A DNA stretch of 64,000 bases from Zafaria ginkgonis. Its GTDB lineage: Bacteria > Actinomycetota > Actinomycetes > Actinomycetales > Micrococcaceae. This document shows, one piece after another, positions 8,665 through 17,663 of this stretch. The stretch covers positions 124,001-188,000 of the forward strand of contig NZ_BAABEO010000015.1 of NCBI RefSeq assembly GCF_039540195.1, in the 5' to 3' direction. Both the position numbers and the translations under genes were made by a program. Numbering within the stretch: position 1 is the first letter of the stretch; each line of letters starts with the position of its first letter. The notes under the pieces are model-generated. The model ran no database searches. It was not told the origin of the DNA and saw only the letters and a list, made by a program, of their open reading frames with translations.

Positions 8665-9900
8665 CTACGCCTCGGCGTGCCGCAGCAGCCCGGCCGCCAG
8701 CGCCGCCGCCAGCAGCATCAGCACCGCGACGAACGCCACCGCCCCGGGCCATCCGAAGGGCACGAAGGCCAGGCCCACGGCCCACCCGAACAGGCTCGAT
8801 CCCCCGTAGTACGCCAGGTTGTACAGCGAGGCGGCCTGCGCGCGCCCACCGATGCCCAGCTGCGGGATCCACCCGCTGGCCACCGCGTGCGCCCCGAAGA
8901 AGCCGGCCGTGAAGAGCAGCATGCCGGCCACGATCGCCGGCAGCCACGGCACCAGCGTCACCACCAGGCCACAGGCCATGACGCCGATGGAGCCCAGCAG
9001 CACCGGCAGCCGGCCCCGCCGCACCACCAGCGTGCCGGACCTGCGCGAGGACCACGTCCCGGACAGGTAGACGACGAACACCAGCGAGGACAGCGACGCG
9101 GGGATCAGGAACGGCGGCGCCTCCAGCCGGAACCCGAGGTAGTTGAACACGGCCACGAACCCGCCCATCAGCAGGAACCCCTGCGCGTACAGCGCCAGGA
9201 GCGGGGCGCTGCGCAGGTTGGCCTTGAGCTTGCGCCACAGCGACTGCGCGCCGGGCGCCGAGCGGGGTACGGGGTCGAAGCCGCGCGGCTTGGGCGCTGA
9301 GACGATGAAGACGACGGCGGCGCAGGCCGCCATCAGGCTCACCACCAGCGTGCCGATGCGCCAGCCGACGAACTCGCTCAGCGGCCCGGCGACCAGGCGC
9401 CCCGCGAGCCCGCCGAGGGAGGTTCCGGAGATGTAGGTGCCGGCGGCGACCGCCGCGTACATCGCGGAGACCTCCTCGCTAAGGTAGGCCAGGGCCACGG
9501 CCGGAATGCCGCCCAGCGCCATCCCCTCGACGAAGCGGATGGCCAGCAGCGCCTCGTAGCCGGGCGCCGCGGGAACCAGCAGGCCCAGCACGACGGCGGC
9601 AATCACCGCGATCACCATCGTCCGCAGCCGGCCGATGCGGTCCGCCACGGCCGACCACGGGATCACGGCGGTGGCCAGGCCCAATGTCGCCGCGGAGACG
9701 GCCAGCGCGGCCTGGGCGGACGTGACGTCCAGGTCGCGGGCAAGTTCGGGCAGGACGCCCTGGACCGAGTAGAGCTGGGAGAAGGTCGCCACGCCCGCGG
9801 CGAAAAGCGCCAGGATGATCCTCCGGTACCCGGGGCTGCCGTGGGGATGCCCGCCCCAGGGGTGCTCGCCCGCGGCGTTCGCTTGTCTGGCATCCGTCAT
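8665..9900 (-). CDS. MFS transporter, YnfM/drug-exporter-like
   Basis: A 411-residue carrier with about 12 helices. TFSQLYSVQGVLPELARDL followed by SAQAALAVSAATLGLA and the ADRIGR loop fits the YnfM/CynX-type branch of MFS exporters. An internal RFVEGMALGGIPAVALAYLSEE motif marks helix 4 and the following loop. ATG 9900 overlaps the stop codon of the CPBP protease gene by four bases (ATGA), so translation is coupled. The two membrane proteins therefore form an operon, but how they cooperate is unclear. The substrate is unknown. Confidence 0.88.
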   Translation of the reverse strand: MTDARQANAAGEHPWGGHPHGSPGYRRIILALFAAGVATFSQLYSVQGVLPELARDLDVTSAQAALAVSAATLGLATAVIPWSAVADRIGRLRTMVIAVIAAVVLGLLVPAAPGYEALLAIRFVEGMALGGIPAVALAYLSEEVSAMYAAVAAGTYISGTSLGGLAGRLVAGPLSEFVGWRIGTLVVSLMAACAAVVFIVSAPKPRGFDPVPRSAPGAQSLWRKLKANLRSAPLLALYAQGFLLMGGFVAVFNYLGFRLEAPPFLIPASLSSLVFVVYLSGTWSSRRSGTLVVRRGRLPVLLGSIGVMACGLVVTLVPWLPAIVAGMLLFTAGFFGAHAVASGWIPQLGIGGRAQAASLYNLAYYGGSSLFGWAVGLAFVPFGWPGAVAFVAVLMLLAAALAAGLLRHAEA

Positions 9901-10670
9901 GGCTGGATCAGCGGCAGGACCGTGTAGCTGATGATGAGGGCGATGGCGTTGTTGAACGCGTGGAGGACGTACGAGTAGGCCAGCGACTTGCCGCTGAGCA
10001 CGTATGCGACGCTGATGACCGCCCCGAGGCTGATGTAGGGCACCGCCGCCACCGGGTCGAAGCTTCCGGAACCAACGAAGTGGATGCCGGCGAACAGGGC
10101 CACCGAGAGCAGCACGCACACCCAGGTGTTGACCTTGCGGCTGAGCTTGCCGATCAGTAGGTGGCGGAAGACGTATTCCTCCACGAACGGACCCATAACG
10201 ACGGCGACCACGAACATCGTGGGAAACGGGATGGAGGTGGTCAGGTTCTCGATGGTCAGCTGGTTCTGGCTCTTGACCGCCTGGCCCAGCACCATCAGGG
10301 TGACGGCGCTGATCAGGAGGGCGGTGATCCATGCCCCCGGGATCATGAAGCCCTTGGCCCACGGGTGGTAGAGGAAGGTGCGGAAGGAGTGCCAGAGCAC
10401 GGGAAAGGCCATGGCCATGGCCCCGGCGAACAGGATGGCGTAGCCGATCAGGTTCACCGCGAAGGTGGCCGCGTCCGGGGTGCTGAACATCTCGTGGAAG
10501 CCGGGGATCTGGTACAGCAGCGCGGCAAAACCGAAGATGAAGAGCAGCACGTAGAGCACCAGCATGATTGCGTCCCCGAGGCGGAACGGGCCGGCATCGA
10601 ACACCGGCTGTCGGCGCTTCTCGGGGCGGGTAATCCTGGGACCGTACTGGCCCGATGGCGGCAGCTGCAT
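9897..10670 (-). CDS. CPBP-family intramembrane metalloprotease (CAAX protease/Abi type)
   Basis: A 257-residue membrane protein with about seven helices. The family zinc site is present: EEYVFR with E164, E165 and R169, then H197 in FAGIHF, and H237 with N240 in HAFNN. Eukaryotic relatives cleave prenylated CAAX proteins; bacterial members are implicated in bacteriocin immunity or processing of membrane peptides. The ATG at 10670 follows a hydrophilic N-terminal stretch of about 28 residues. It is the first gene of a two-gene operon with the MFS carrier, which overlaps it by four bases. A 56-bp tandem repeat lies just upstream. Confidence 0.88.
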   Translation of the reverse strand: MQLPPSGQYGPRITRPEKRRQPVFDAGPFRLGDAIMLVLYVLLFIFGFAALLYQIPGFHEMFSTPDAATFAVNLIGYAILFAGAMAMAFPVLWHSFRTFLYHPWAKGFMIPGAWITALLISAVTLMVLGQAVKSQNQLTIENLTTSIPFPTMFVVAVVMGPFVEEYVFRHLLIGKLSRKVNTWVCVLLSVALFAGIHFVGSGSFDPVAAVPYISLGAVISVAYVLSGKSLAYSYVLHAFNNAIALIISYTVLPLIQP

Positions 10671-10680
10671 GAACCCCAGT

Positions 10681-10865
10681 GTATGAGGCGAGGGGCCCCG
10701 TCCGAGCGCCAGCGAGGGCGGGGAGGCTCAGGAACGGTATGAGGCGAGGGGCCCCGTCCGAGCGCCAGCGAGGGCGGGGAGGCTCAGGAACGGTATGAGG
10801 CGAGGGGCCCCGTCCGAGCGCCAGCGAGGGCGGGGAGGCTCAGGAACGGTATGAGGCGAGGGGCC
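10681..10865. repeat. 56-bp tandem repeat, 3.3 copies
   Basis: Three identical contiguous 56-bp units begin at 10681, 10737 and 10793, followed by a 17-bp partial fourth copy ending at 10865. Each begins GTATGAGGCGAGGGGCCCC and contains a GC-rich AGCGCCAGCGAGGGCGGGGAGG core. The array fills the gap between the pentapeptide gene stop and the CPBP protease start. Unit identity implies recent expansion or active homogenisation. There are no spacers, so it is not a CRISPR array. Confidence 0.97.
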
Positions 10866-10867
10866 TG

Positions 10868-11527
10868 TCAGAGGACCGTCAGCCCGGCCTCGGCGGCCAG
10901 GATGGGGGCCAGGTCCTGCAACTGGAACCCGTCGATGGTGGCTCCGCGCAGCCCGGACACCCCGGTGAGCCGGCGCATCTGAGCCCCTCGCAGGTCGGTG
11001 TCCTTCAGCTTGGCACCGTTGAGCACCAGCGAGTCGATCCGGCAGTCCTCGAACGCCACGCGTTCCAGGGAGGCGCCGCCGAGGTCCAGTTCGTCGATGA
11101 TGACGTCGCGGAACAGGACGTCGCCCAGCTTGGCCGCGCGCAGGTTCACGTAGCCGAGCTTGCCGCCGTCGAACGCCACCGAACGCAGCGAGGCTCCGTG
11201 CAGCTCCGCGGACCCGATCCGGGAGCGCACGATCCGCGTGTTGCGCCACCCGGAGTTGGCCGCCTCAAGGACCGGGACGTTCAGGTCCTCGAGGCGGCAC
11301 TCCCCGAAGCTGGCACGCAGCAGCGGGGCCCCGTGGAGCGCCACGCGGCGGAAGAGGCAGTCCCGGAACACCGTGTCCTCCAGGTCCAGCCCCTCGGCGT
11401 CGTCCGAGTCGTACAGCAGGTGTTCCGCGAGCCCGTCCGCGCCGAGCGCGGACAGGTCGCCGGCACCGGAGTACGACGGCGGGACGTCGGCGGGCAGGCG
11501 CGGGGGCTTGGGTGCGTGGTTGGGCAT
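10868..11527 (-). CDS. Pentapeptide-repeat protein
   Basis: A 219-residue protein built mainly of A(D/N)LXX-like repeats, for example LRAASF, LHGASL, LNGAKL, TDLRGA. These occupy about residues 48-200 and should fold as a right-handed quadrilateral beta-helix. Some family members mimic DNA and protect gyrase from quinolones (Qnr, MfpA); most have no known role. ATG 11527 gives the MPNHAPKPP start, with a Pro-rich lead of about 25 residues. It lies 24 bp downstream of the ABC exporter pair on the same strand and could be cotranscribed with it. The 56-bp repeat array starts two bases after its stop. Confidence 0.88.
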   Translation of the reverse strand: MPNHAPKPPRLPADVPPSYSGAGDLSALGADGLAEHLLYDSDDAEGLDLEDTVFRDCLFRRVALHGAPLLRASFGECRLEDLNVPVLEAANSGWRNTRIVRSRIGSAELHGASLRSVAFDGGKLGYVNLRAAKLGDVLFRDVIIDELDLGGASLERVAFEDCRIDSLVLNGAKLKDTDLRGAQMRRLTGVSGLRGATIDGFQLQDLAPILAAEAGLTVL

Positions 11528-11551
11528 GCCCTCCAGCCTAGGGGTGTTCCG

Positions 11552-13600
11552 TCAGCTCCGCTGGCCCCCTGCCGGTTCCCCCGCCGGTTCGCCAGCGCCT
11601 TCCTCGCCTGCGCCTGGCTCGGTTTCTCCATGCGCGGGTCCGGCGAACTGGGACATGTAGAGCCGGTAATAGGCCCCGCCGGCCGCGAGCAGCTGCGCGT
11701 GGTTGCCCTGCTCGACGATCCGGCCGGACTCCATCACCAGGATCGTGTCAGCGTCGCGGATGGTGGAGAGCCGGTGGGCGATGACGAAGCTGGTCCGGTC
11801 GGTGCGCAGGGCCGCCATGGCGTGCTGGACCAGCACCTCGGTGCGGGTGTCCACGGAGGAGGTCGCCTCGTCCAGGATCAGCAGGGAGGGGTTGGCGATG
11901 AACGCCCGGGCGATGGTGATCAACTGCTTCTCGCCGGCGGAGACGTTCGTGGCGTCCTCGTCGATGACCGTCTGGTAGCCCTCCGGCAGGGCGCGCACGA
12001 ACCGGTCCACGTAGGTGGCCTTGGCCGCGGCGAGGACCTCCTCGTCGGTGGCGTCGAGCCGCCCGTAGCGGATGTTCTCCATGATGGTGCCGTTGAACAG
12101 CCAGGCGTCCTGCAGCACCATGCCCACCTTGGAGCGCAGCTCCGCCCGGGACAGCTCGGTGATGTCGACCCCGTCGAGGGCGATCGACCCGCCGTCCAGC
12201 TCGTAGAACCGCATCACCAGGTTCACCAGCGTCGTCTTGCCGGCGCCGGTGGGGCCCACGATCGCCACGGTGTGGCCGGGGTGCGCGTCGAAGGAGAGGT
12301 CCTCGATGAGCGGCTTGGCCGCGTCGTAGGAGAACGTGACGTCGCGGAACTCCACGTGCCCGTCGGTGCGCTCGGGCAGGTGGCGGGTGGCGGTCTCCGC
12401 GTCCTGCTCCTCGGCGTCCAGCAGCTCGAAGGTCCGCTCGGCGGACGCGACGCCGGACTGGAGCATGTTGGCCATGCCGGCCATCTGCCCCAGCGGCTGC
12501 GTGAACTCCCGCGAGTACTGGATGAAGGCGGTGGCGTCGCCCAGGGACATCTGCCCCGAGGCCACGCGCAGGCCGCCGACCACGGCGATGCCCACGTAGG
12601 AGAGGTAGGAGACGAACTGCATGACCGGGAAGATCATGCCGGAGACGAACTGCGCGCCGAACGAAGACTTGTACAGCGACTCGTTGCGCTCCTCGAAGCG
12701 CTCCAGGCTCTCCGCCTCACGGCCGAACACCTTGACCAGTTCGTGGCCGGAGAAGGATTCCTCGATCTGCCCGTTCAGGGAACCCGTGGACTTCCACTGC
12801 TCCTTGAACAGCCCCTGCGCTCGGGCGCCGATCACGCCGGCGGCAACGCCGGAAAGCGGCAGCGCGATCAGCGCGATCAGGGCCATCTGCCAGGACACGA
12901 TGAACATCATGATGACGATGCCCACCACCTGCAGCACCGACTGGACCAGCTGGGCAAACGCCTGTTGCAAAGCGTTCTGGATGTTGTCCACGTCGTTGGT
13001 GACGCGGGAGAGCAGGTCGCCGCGCTGCCGGGTGTCGAAGTAGTTCAGCGGCAGCCGGTTGAGCTTGTCCTCGACGTCCTTGCGCAGCGTGTAGACCACG
13101 CGCATGACCAGGCGGTTGAGCACGTAGCCCTGCGCCCACATGAACAGGGAGGCCACGAAGTACATGGCCAGCACGATCATGATGATCCTGCCGAGCGCGA
13201 CGAAGTCGATCCCGGCCCCGGGCACCAGCTGCATGCCGGAGATCATGTCGGCCAGGTCGTTCTGGCCCTGGGCGCGCAGCCCCTCGACCACCTGCTCCTG
13301 GCTCATGCCGGCGGGCATGTCCTTGCCGACCACGCCGGAGAAGATGATGTCCATGCCCTGGCCGAGCACCTTCGGGGCGATGACCGTGAGCACCACGCTG
13401 ATCGTCACGAAGAACAGCACGACGGCGATGCCCGCCTTTTCCGGCGCCAGCAGACCCAGGAGGCGCTTGGCCGAGGGCCAGAAGTTCTTGGCCTTCCGGA
13501 CGGACTGCTGGCCTCCCCAGCCGTCGTCGATGGACATGTCGCCGAGTTCTTCCTCTGGCGCGGCGACGGTGTCCGCCGGGCGTTCTTTCTTCCGTGCCAT
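11552..13600 (-). CDS. ABC exporter half-transporter with intact ATP site (MdlB-like)
   Basis: A 682-residue fusion of a six-helix membrane domain (about 50-390) and an ATPase domain (about 415-650). Walker A GPTGAGKT is at 449-456, the signature VSAGEKQ near 553-559, Walker B ends in D577 and catalytic E578, and the switch histidine is H609. A charged 40-residue N-terminal extension and a Gly/Glu/Pro-rich tail flank the core. Its ATG follows directly after the TAG of the 577-residue partner, so the two are coupled and probably form a heterodimeric lipid or drug exporter in the cytoplasmic membrane. The complete catalytic set here complements the degenerate partner. Confidence 0.93.
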   Translation of the reverse strand: MARKKERPADTVAAPEEELGDMSIDDGWGGQQSVRKAKNFWPSAKRLLGLLAPEKAGIAVVLFFVTISVVLTVIAPKVLGQGMDIIFSGVVGKDMPAGMSQEQVVEGLRAQGQNDLADMISGMQLVPGAGIDFVALGRIIMIVLAMYFVASLFMWAQGYVLNRLVMRVVYTLRKDVEDKLNRLPLNYFDTRQRGDLLSRVTNDVDNIQNALQQAFAQLVQSVLQVVGIVIMMFIVSWQMALIALIALPLSGVAAGVIGARAQGLFKEQWKSTGSLNGQIEESFSGHELVKVFGREAESLERFEERNESLYKSSFGAQFVSGMIFPVMQFVSYLSYVGIAVVGGLRVASGQMSLGDATAFIQYSREFTQPLGQMAGMANMLQSGVASAERTFELLDAEEQDAETATRHLPERTDGHVEFRDVTFSYDAAKPLIEDLSFDAHPGHTVAIVGPTGAGKTTLVNLVMRFYELDGGSIALDGVDITELSRAELRSKVGMVLQDAWLFNGTIMENIRYGRLDATDEEVLAAAKATYVDRFVRALPEGYQTVIDEDATNVSAGEKQLITIARAFIANPSLLILDEATSSVDTRTEVLVQHAMAALRTDRTSFVIAHRLSTIRDADTILVMESGRIVEQGNHAQLLAAGGAYYRLYMSQFAGPAHGETEPGAGEEGAGEPAGEPAGGQRS

Positions 13601-15334
13601 CTAGGCCACCTCCTCCACGCTGATCTGGGACTCGACGATCTCGCGGTAGGTGTCCGACGTTTCCAAGAGCTCCTCATGGGTGCCGCGGGCGACAATCTCG
13701 CCGTGGTCGAGGACGAGGATCTGGTCCGCGTCCGTGATGGTGGAGACGCGCTGGGCGACGATGATCACCGCGGCGTCCTTGGTGGGCTGCTTCAGGGCCG
13801 CACGCAGCCTGGCGTCCGTGGTGACGTCCAGCGCGGAGAACGAGTCGTCGAAGAGATAGACGCTCGGCTTCGCGGCCAGGGCACGGGCGATGCAGAGGCG
13901 CTGGCGCTGGCCGCCGGAGACGTTGGTGCCGCCCTGCGAGATCGTGGAGTCCAACTGCTCGGGCTTTTCGCGCACGAAGCCCGCCGCCTGGGCGGTCTCG
14001 AGCGCGTCCCACAGGTCCTGGTCGCTGGCCTTGGGTGCCCCGAAGCGCAGGTTCGTGGCCACGGTTCCGGAGAACAGGTACGGCCGCTGCGGGACGGTGG
14101 CCACCCGCGCCGCGATCTGGGCGCGGGTCAGCTCGGTGACCGGAACCCCGTCGATGAGGACCTGGCCGGAGGCGGCATCGTAGAGGCGCGGGATGAGGTT
14201 GAGCAGCGTGGTCTTGCCGGCACCCGTGGAGCCGATGATCGCCGTCGTCCTGCCCGGCTCGGCGGTGAAGCTGAGCCCGCTGAGCACCGGCGCCTCGGCG
14301 CCCGGGTACCCGAACGTGACGTCGCGGAATTCGACGACGCCGCGGCGCGGGGCCTCGGCCCGGACCTCGGCGGGGTCGCGCAGCGACGGCTCGGTGCCCA
14401 GCACCTCGGAGATGCGCCCGGCGCAGACCGCCGCGCGCGGGATCATCATCGCCATGAACGTTCCCATCATGACGGCCATGAGGATCTGCAGCAGGTACTG
14501 CAGGAACGCGGTCAGCGCGCCGATCTCCATTTCCCCGGCGTCGACGCGGTGGCCGCCGAACCAGAGCACGGAGGCCGTGGCCAAGTGCAGGATCATGCCG
14601 ATCAGCGGGAACATCAGCACAAACAGGTTGCCGACCTTGACGCCCACCTCGGTCAGCCGCTCGTTGGCGCCGCGGAAGCGCTCGGTCTCGAACGGTTCGC
14701 GGACGAACGCGCGCACCACGCGGATGCCGATGATCTGTTCGCGCAGCACGCCGTTGATGCCGTCGATCCGGGTCTGCATGAGTTGGAACAGGGGCATCAG
14801 GAAGCGGATCAGCACGCCGACGATGGCCACCAGCAGCGGCACGGAGACCCACACCAGCCAAGACAGGCCGGCGTCTTCACGCAGGGCCATGATGATGCCG
14901 CCGATGCACATGATGGGGGCCGCGACCATGAAGTTCAGGCCCATCAGCACCAGCATCTGGACCTGCTGGACGTCGTTGGTGCCGCGGGTGATCAGCGTGG
15001 GTGCGCCGAAGCGGTTGACCTCCTGGGCCGAGAAGGAGGAGACCTTTCGGAAGACGGAGCTTCGCAGGTCGCGGCCGACGGCCATGGCGGTCTTCGCACC
15101 GAAGTAGACGGCGGCGATGGCCGTGAGCACCTGGACGAACGCGACGCCGAGCATCACGGCGCCGGTGTTCCAGATGAAGCCGGTGTCCCCCGTTGCCACG
15201 CCCTTGTCGATGATTTGGGCGTTGAGGCTGGGCAGGTAGAGGGTGGCGATGGTCGTGGCGAGCTGGAAGCCCAGCACGGCCGCGATCCAGCCTGAGTAGG
15301 GTTTTGAGTATTGGAGGATCAAACGGAAAAGCAT
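13601..15334 (-). CDS. ABC exporter half-transporter with degenerate ATP site (MdlA-like)
   Basis: A 577-residue half transporter: six-helix domain (about 1-310), then ATPase domain. Walker A GSTGAGKT (368-375) and signature VSGGQ (472-476) are intact. However, the Walker B motif reads LFDD with D497 replacing the catalytic glutamate, and the switch histidine is replaced by Q528 in VAQRVST. This is the pattern of the non-hydrolysing site in heterodimeric exporters such as TM287/288 and BmrCD. ATG 15334 is preferred because an AAAGGA ribosome site lies five bases upstream and the protein then starts MLFRLILQYSKPYSG; a 25-codon upstream extension has no support. It is the first gene of the pair. 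Confidence 0.93.
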   Translation of the reverse strand: MLFRLILQYSKPYSGWIAAVLGFQLATTIATLYLPSLNAQIIDKGVATGDTGFIWNTGAVMLGVAFVQVLTAIAAVYFGAKTAMAVGRDLRSSVFRKVSSFSAQEVNRFGAPTLITRGTNDVQQVQMLVLMGLNFMVAAPIMCIGGIIMALREDAGLSWLVWVSVPLLVAIVGVLIRFLMPLFQLMQTRIDGINGVLREQIIGIRVVRAFVREPFETERFRGANERLTEVGVKVGNLFVLMFPLIGMILHLATASVLWFGGHRVDAGEMEIGALTAFLQYLLQILMAVMMGTFMAMMIPRAAVCAGRISEVLGTEPSLRDPAEVRAEAPRRGVVEFRDVTFGYPGAEAPVLSGLSFTAEPGRTTAIIGSTGAGKTTLLNLIPRLYDAASGQVLIDGVPVTELTRAQIAARVATVPQRPYLFSGTVATNLRFGAPKASDQDLWDALETAQAAGFVREKPEQLDSTISQGGTNVSGGQRQRLCIARALAAKPSVYLFDDSFSALDVTTDARLRAALKQPTKDAAVIIVAQRVSTITDADQILVLDHGEIVARGTHEELLETSDTYREIVESQISVEEVA

Positions 15335-15469
15335 GCGAGTCCTTTGCGTTGCCGAGAGCAAGGGCCACTCTACCTGCGCGCACCGACGCTTTGGTGAACC
15401 CGCTGCCAACCGCCCGGGCCTTTGACCTGACCGAATCGGCGTCGCGGATCCGTGACCCGGCGCCTCCCG

Positions 15470-16468
15470 CTACTGCCTGAACGCGGCGTCGAAGGCGGCC
15501 TGCGGGGGTGTGAAGTCGAAGCGTTTCAGGAAGGCCAGGGCCTCCGGGGCTCCCTGCAGACGGTCCATGCCCGCATCCTCCCATTCGATGCTGACCGGGC
15601 CGTCGTAGCCGATGGCGTTCAGCGCCCGGAAGCTGTCCTCCCACGGCACGTCCCCGCGCCCGGTGGAGACGAAGTCCCAGCCGCGGCGCGGGTCTCCCCA
15701 AGGCAGGTGCGAGGAGAGGATGCCGTTGCGGCCCCCGCCCATGCGCATCTTGGTGTCCTTGCAGTCCACGTGGTAGATCCGGTCGGCGAAGTCGGCGATG
15801 AAGGCCACGGGGTCGAGGCCCTGCCACATGAAGTGGCTCGGATCCCAGTTCAGTCCGAAGGCCTTCCGGTGCCCGATGGCCTCCAGGGCTCGCGCCGTGG
15901 ACCAGTAGTCGTAGGCGATTTCGGAGGGGTGGACCTCGTGGGCGAAGCGGACGCCACATTCGTCGAAGACGTCCAGGATGGGGTTCCAGCGGTCGGCGAA
16001 GGCCTGGTATCCGGCGTCGATCACCGCGGACGGCACCGGGGGGAACATGGCCACGTACTGCCAGATGGAGGATCCCGTGAAACCGACCACGGTCTTCACG
16101 CCCAAACGCCGGGCCAGGCGGGCGGTGAGCTTCATTTCCTCTGCAGCGCGGGCCCGCACTCCTTCCGGATCGCCGTCGCCCCAGACCCGCTCGCCGACGA
16201 TGTCCCGGTGGCGGAAATCGATGGGATCATCGCAGACGGCCTGGCCCTTGAGGTGGTTTGAGATTGCCCAGACCTTCAGGCCGTTGCGTGCCAGGATGTC
16301 CAGCCGGTTCTCGATGTAGGCGTCGTCGTCCCACCGCCAGGCGTCCAGATGGTCCCCGGACACGGCGATCTCAAGCCCGTCGAAGCCCCAGCCGGCCGCG
16401 AGCTCGGCGACCTTTTCGAAGGGCAGGTCGGCCCACTGGCCGGTGAAGAGCGTGAAGTTCCGTGCCAT
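15470..16468 (-). CDS. TIM-barrel sugar isomerase/epimerase-family enzyme (keto-sugar processing)
   Basis: A 332-residue xylose-isomerase-like TIM barrel starting at ATG 16468, with AAGGAG six bases upstream. Metal-ligand regions are visible in HEVHPSEIAYDY, GLNWDPSHF, YHVDCKD and SIEWEDAGMD. The family usually binds a divalent metal and acts on sugars or sugar phosphates. Two bases separate its start from the stop of the Gfo/Idh/MocA gene, so the two are tightly coupled. Such pairs occur in 3-keto-glycoside and levoglucosan pathways, where the barrel enzyme catalyses beta-elimination or hydration after C3 oxidation; that role is inferred here from context. It is the last gene of the ABC-importer operon. 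Confidence 0.85.
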   Translation of the reverse strand: MARNFTLFTGQWADLPFEKVAELAAGWGFDGLEIAVSGDHLDAWRWDDDAYIENRLDILARNGLKVWAISNHLKGQAVCDDPIDFRHRDIVGERVWGDGDPEGVRARAAEEMKLTARLARRLGVKTVVGFTGSSIWQYVAMFPPVPSAVIDAGYQAFADRWNPILDVFDECGVRFAHEVHPSEIAYDYWSTARALEAIGHRKAFGLNWDPSHFMWQGLDPVAFIADFADRIYHVDCKDTKMRMGGGRNGILSSHLPWGDPRRGWDFVSTGRGDVPWEDSFRALNAIGYDGPVSIEWEDAGMDRLQGAPEALAFLKRFDFTPPQAAFDAAFRQ

Positions 16469-16470
16469 GG

Positions 16471-17646
16471 TCAACTCCTTGGCGTCATGGTGGGCAAGGA
16501 AAGATCCACGGTTGCACCGGAACGGGCGGCGCTGCGCTCGACGGCGTCGAGCACCTTCTGGACCTCCAGTCCGTCCTCGAAGGACGGTTCCGGAGACGCC
16601 CCGCTGCCAAGGCTGCGCAGGAAATCCGCGGCTTGGCTGGTGAAGGTGTGGTCCCATCCCAGAATGTGGCCGGGAGGCCACCATGAACCGGCATAGGGGT
16701 GGGCGGGGTCGGTGACCAGGATCCGGGCCGGGCCCTGCAGCTCCGGCGGGGCCGCGGTGTCGTAATGGTGCAGTTCGTTCAGGTTCTCCAGGTCGAAACG
16801 CAGGTGCCCGCCGGAACCGTAGATCTCGATCTGCAGGGCGTTCTTCCGGCCGGACGCCATGCGGGAGACCTCCAGGCTGGCCACGGCCCCGGAATCGAGC
16901 CGCAGCGTGGCCCAAGCGGCGTCGTCCACGGTGACCGCCTCGGTTCCCGCAGGGCCGGGACGCTCCGTGACGAAGGTGTGGACGGTGGCCGAGACGGACT
17001 GCACCTCGGCGCCCAGCAGGAACCGGATCTGGTCCACCGCGTGCGAGGCCAGGTCGCCGAGCGCCCCGGAACCTGCGGATTCCCGGCGCAGCCGCCAGGT
17101 CATCGGCGCCTGTTCGTCCGCCAGCCAATCCTGCAGGTAGGCGAGCTTGAGTTGGCGGATGGTACCGAGTTTGCCCGCAGCGATCATGCTGCGGGCCTGT
17201 GCCAGCGCCGGCACGCGCCGGTAGTTGAAGCCGATCATGGACTGGATGCCGCGCTCCCGCGCCCGTACGGCGGCCCCAGCCATCCGCTCCGCCTCCCCCA
17301 CCGTGTTGGCCAGCGGCTTTTCCACGATGACGTGCTTGCCCGCCTCCAGCGCGGTGATGGCCAGTTCGGCGTGCAAGTGTCCCGGAGTGCAGATGTCCAC
17401 GATCTGGATGTCATCGCGCTCCAGCACGCTGCGCCAATCGGTGGAGCTCTCGCTCCACCCGTACCGCCCGGCGGCCTCCGCCACCCGTTCGCGGTCACTG
17501 CCCACCAATAGCCGCTGCGCCACAGCGGGCGTGTCGTAGAAGGCATTCACATTCCGCCAGGCGTTCGAGTGCGCCTTGCCCATGAACGAATAGCCCAGGA
17601 CCGCAACGCCCAGTGCGGGGGAATGGCCGGGGACAGAGGCTGTCAT
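16471..17646 (-). CDS. Gfo/Idh/MocA dehydrogenase, levoglucosan/3-keto-sugar dehydrogenase-like
   Basis: A 391-residue NAD(P)-dependent dehydrogenase: Rossmann motif LGYSFMG (17-23), catalytic EKP (109-111) and substrate motif GALGDLASHAVD (194-205). FMGKAHSNAWRNV, then FNYRRVPALAQA and the PMTWRLRRE region, recall LgdA-type levoglucosan dehydrogenases as I remember them; no alignment was run. The gene lies between two TIM-barrel isomerases inside an importer operon, which suggests it oxidises the imported sugar, perhaps at C3. ATG 17646 gives a short hydrophilic lead. The likely product is a keto-sugar handed to the neighbouring barrel enzymes. Confidence 0.85.
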   Translation of the reverse strand: MTASVPGHSPALGVAVLGYSFMGKAHSNAWRNVNAFYDTPAVAQRLLVGSDRERVAEAAGRYGWSESSTDWRSVLERDDIQIVDICTPGHLHAELAITALEAGKHVIVEKPLANTVGEAERMAGAAVRARERGIQSMIGFNYRRVPALAQARSMIAAGKLGTIRQLKLAYLQDWLADEQAPMTWRLRRESAGSGALGDLASHAVDQIRFLLGAEVQSVSATVHTFVTERPGPAGTEAVTVDDAAWATLRLDSGAVASLEVSRMASGRKNALQIEIYGSGGHLRFDLENLNELHHYDTAAPPELQGPARILVTDPAHPYAGSWWPPGHILGWDHTFTSQAADFLRSLGSGASPEPSFEDGLEVQKVLDAVERSAARSGATVDLSLPTMTPRS

Positions 17647-17663
17647 GATGTTGTTCTCCTTGT

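Noticed and set aside
10681..10865. CRISPR array or integron-like repeat
   Set aside because: The repeat units are contiguous with no unique spacers and no cas or integrase genes lie nearby, so a simple tandem repeat is the better description.
11198..15295. Very long plus-strand reading frame of 1365 codons across the ABC exporter genes
   Set aside because: It is antisense to two well-conserved ABC exporter genes; its composition is rich in His, Arg and Gly with no recognisable domain, which is typical of the complementary frame of GC-rich coding DNA.
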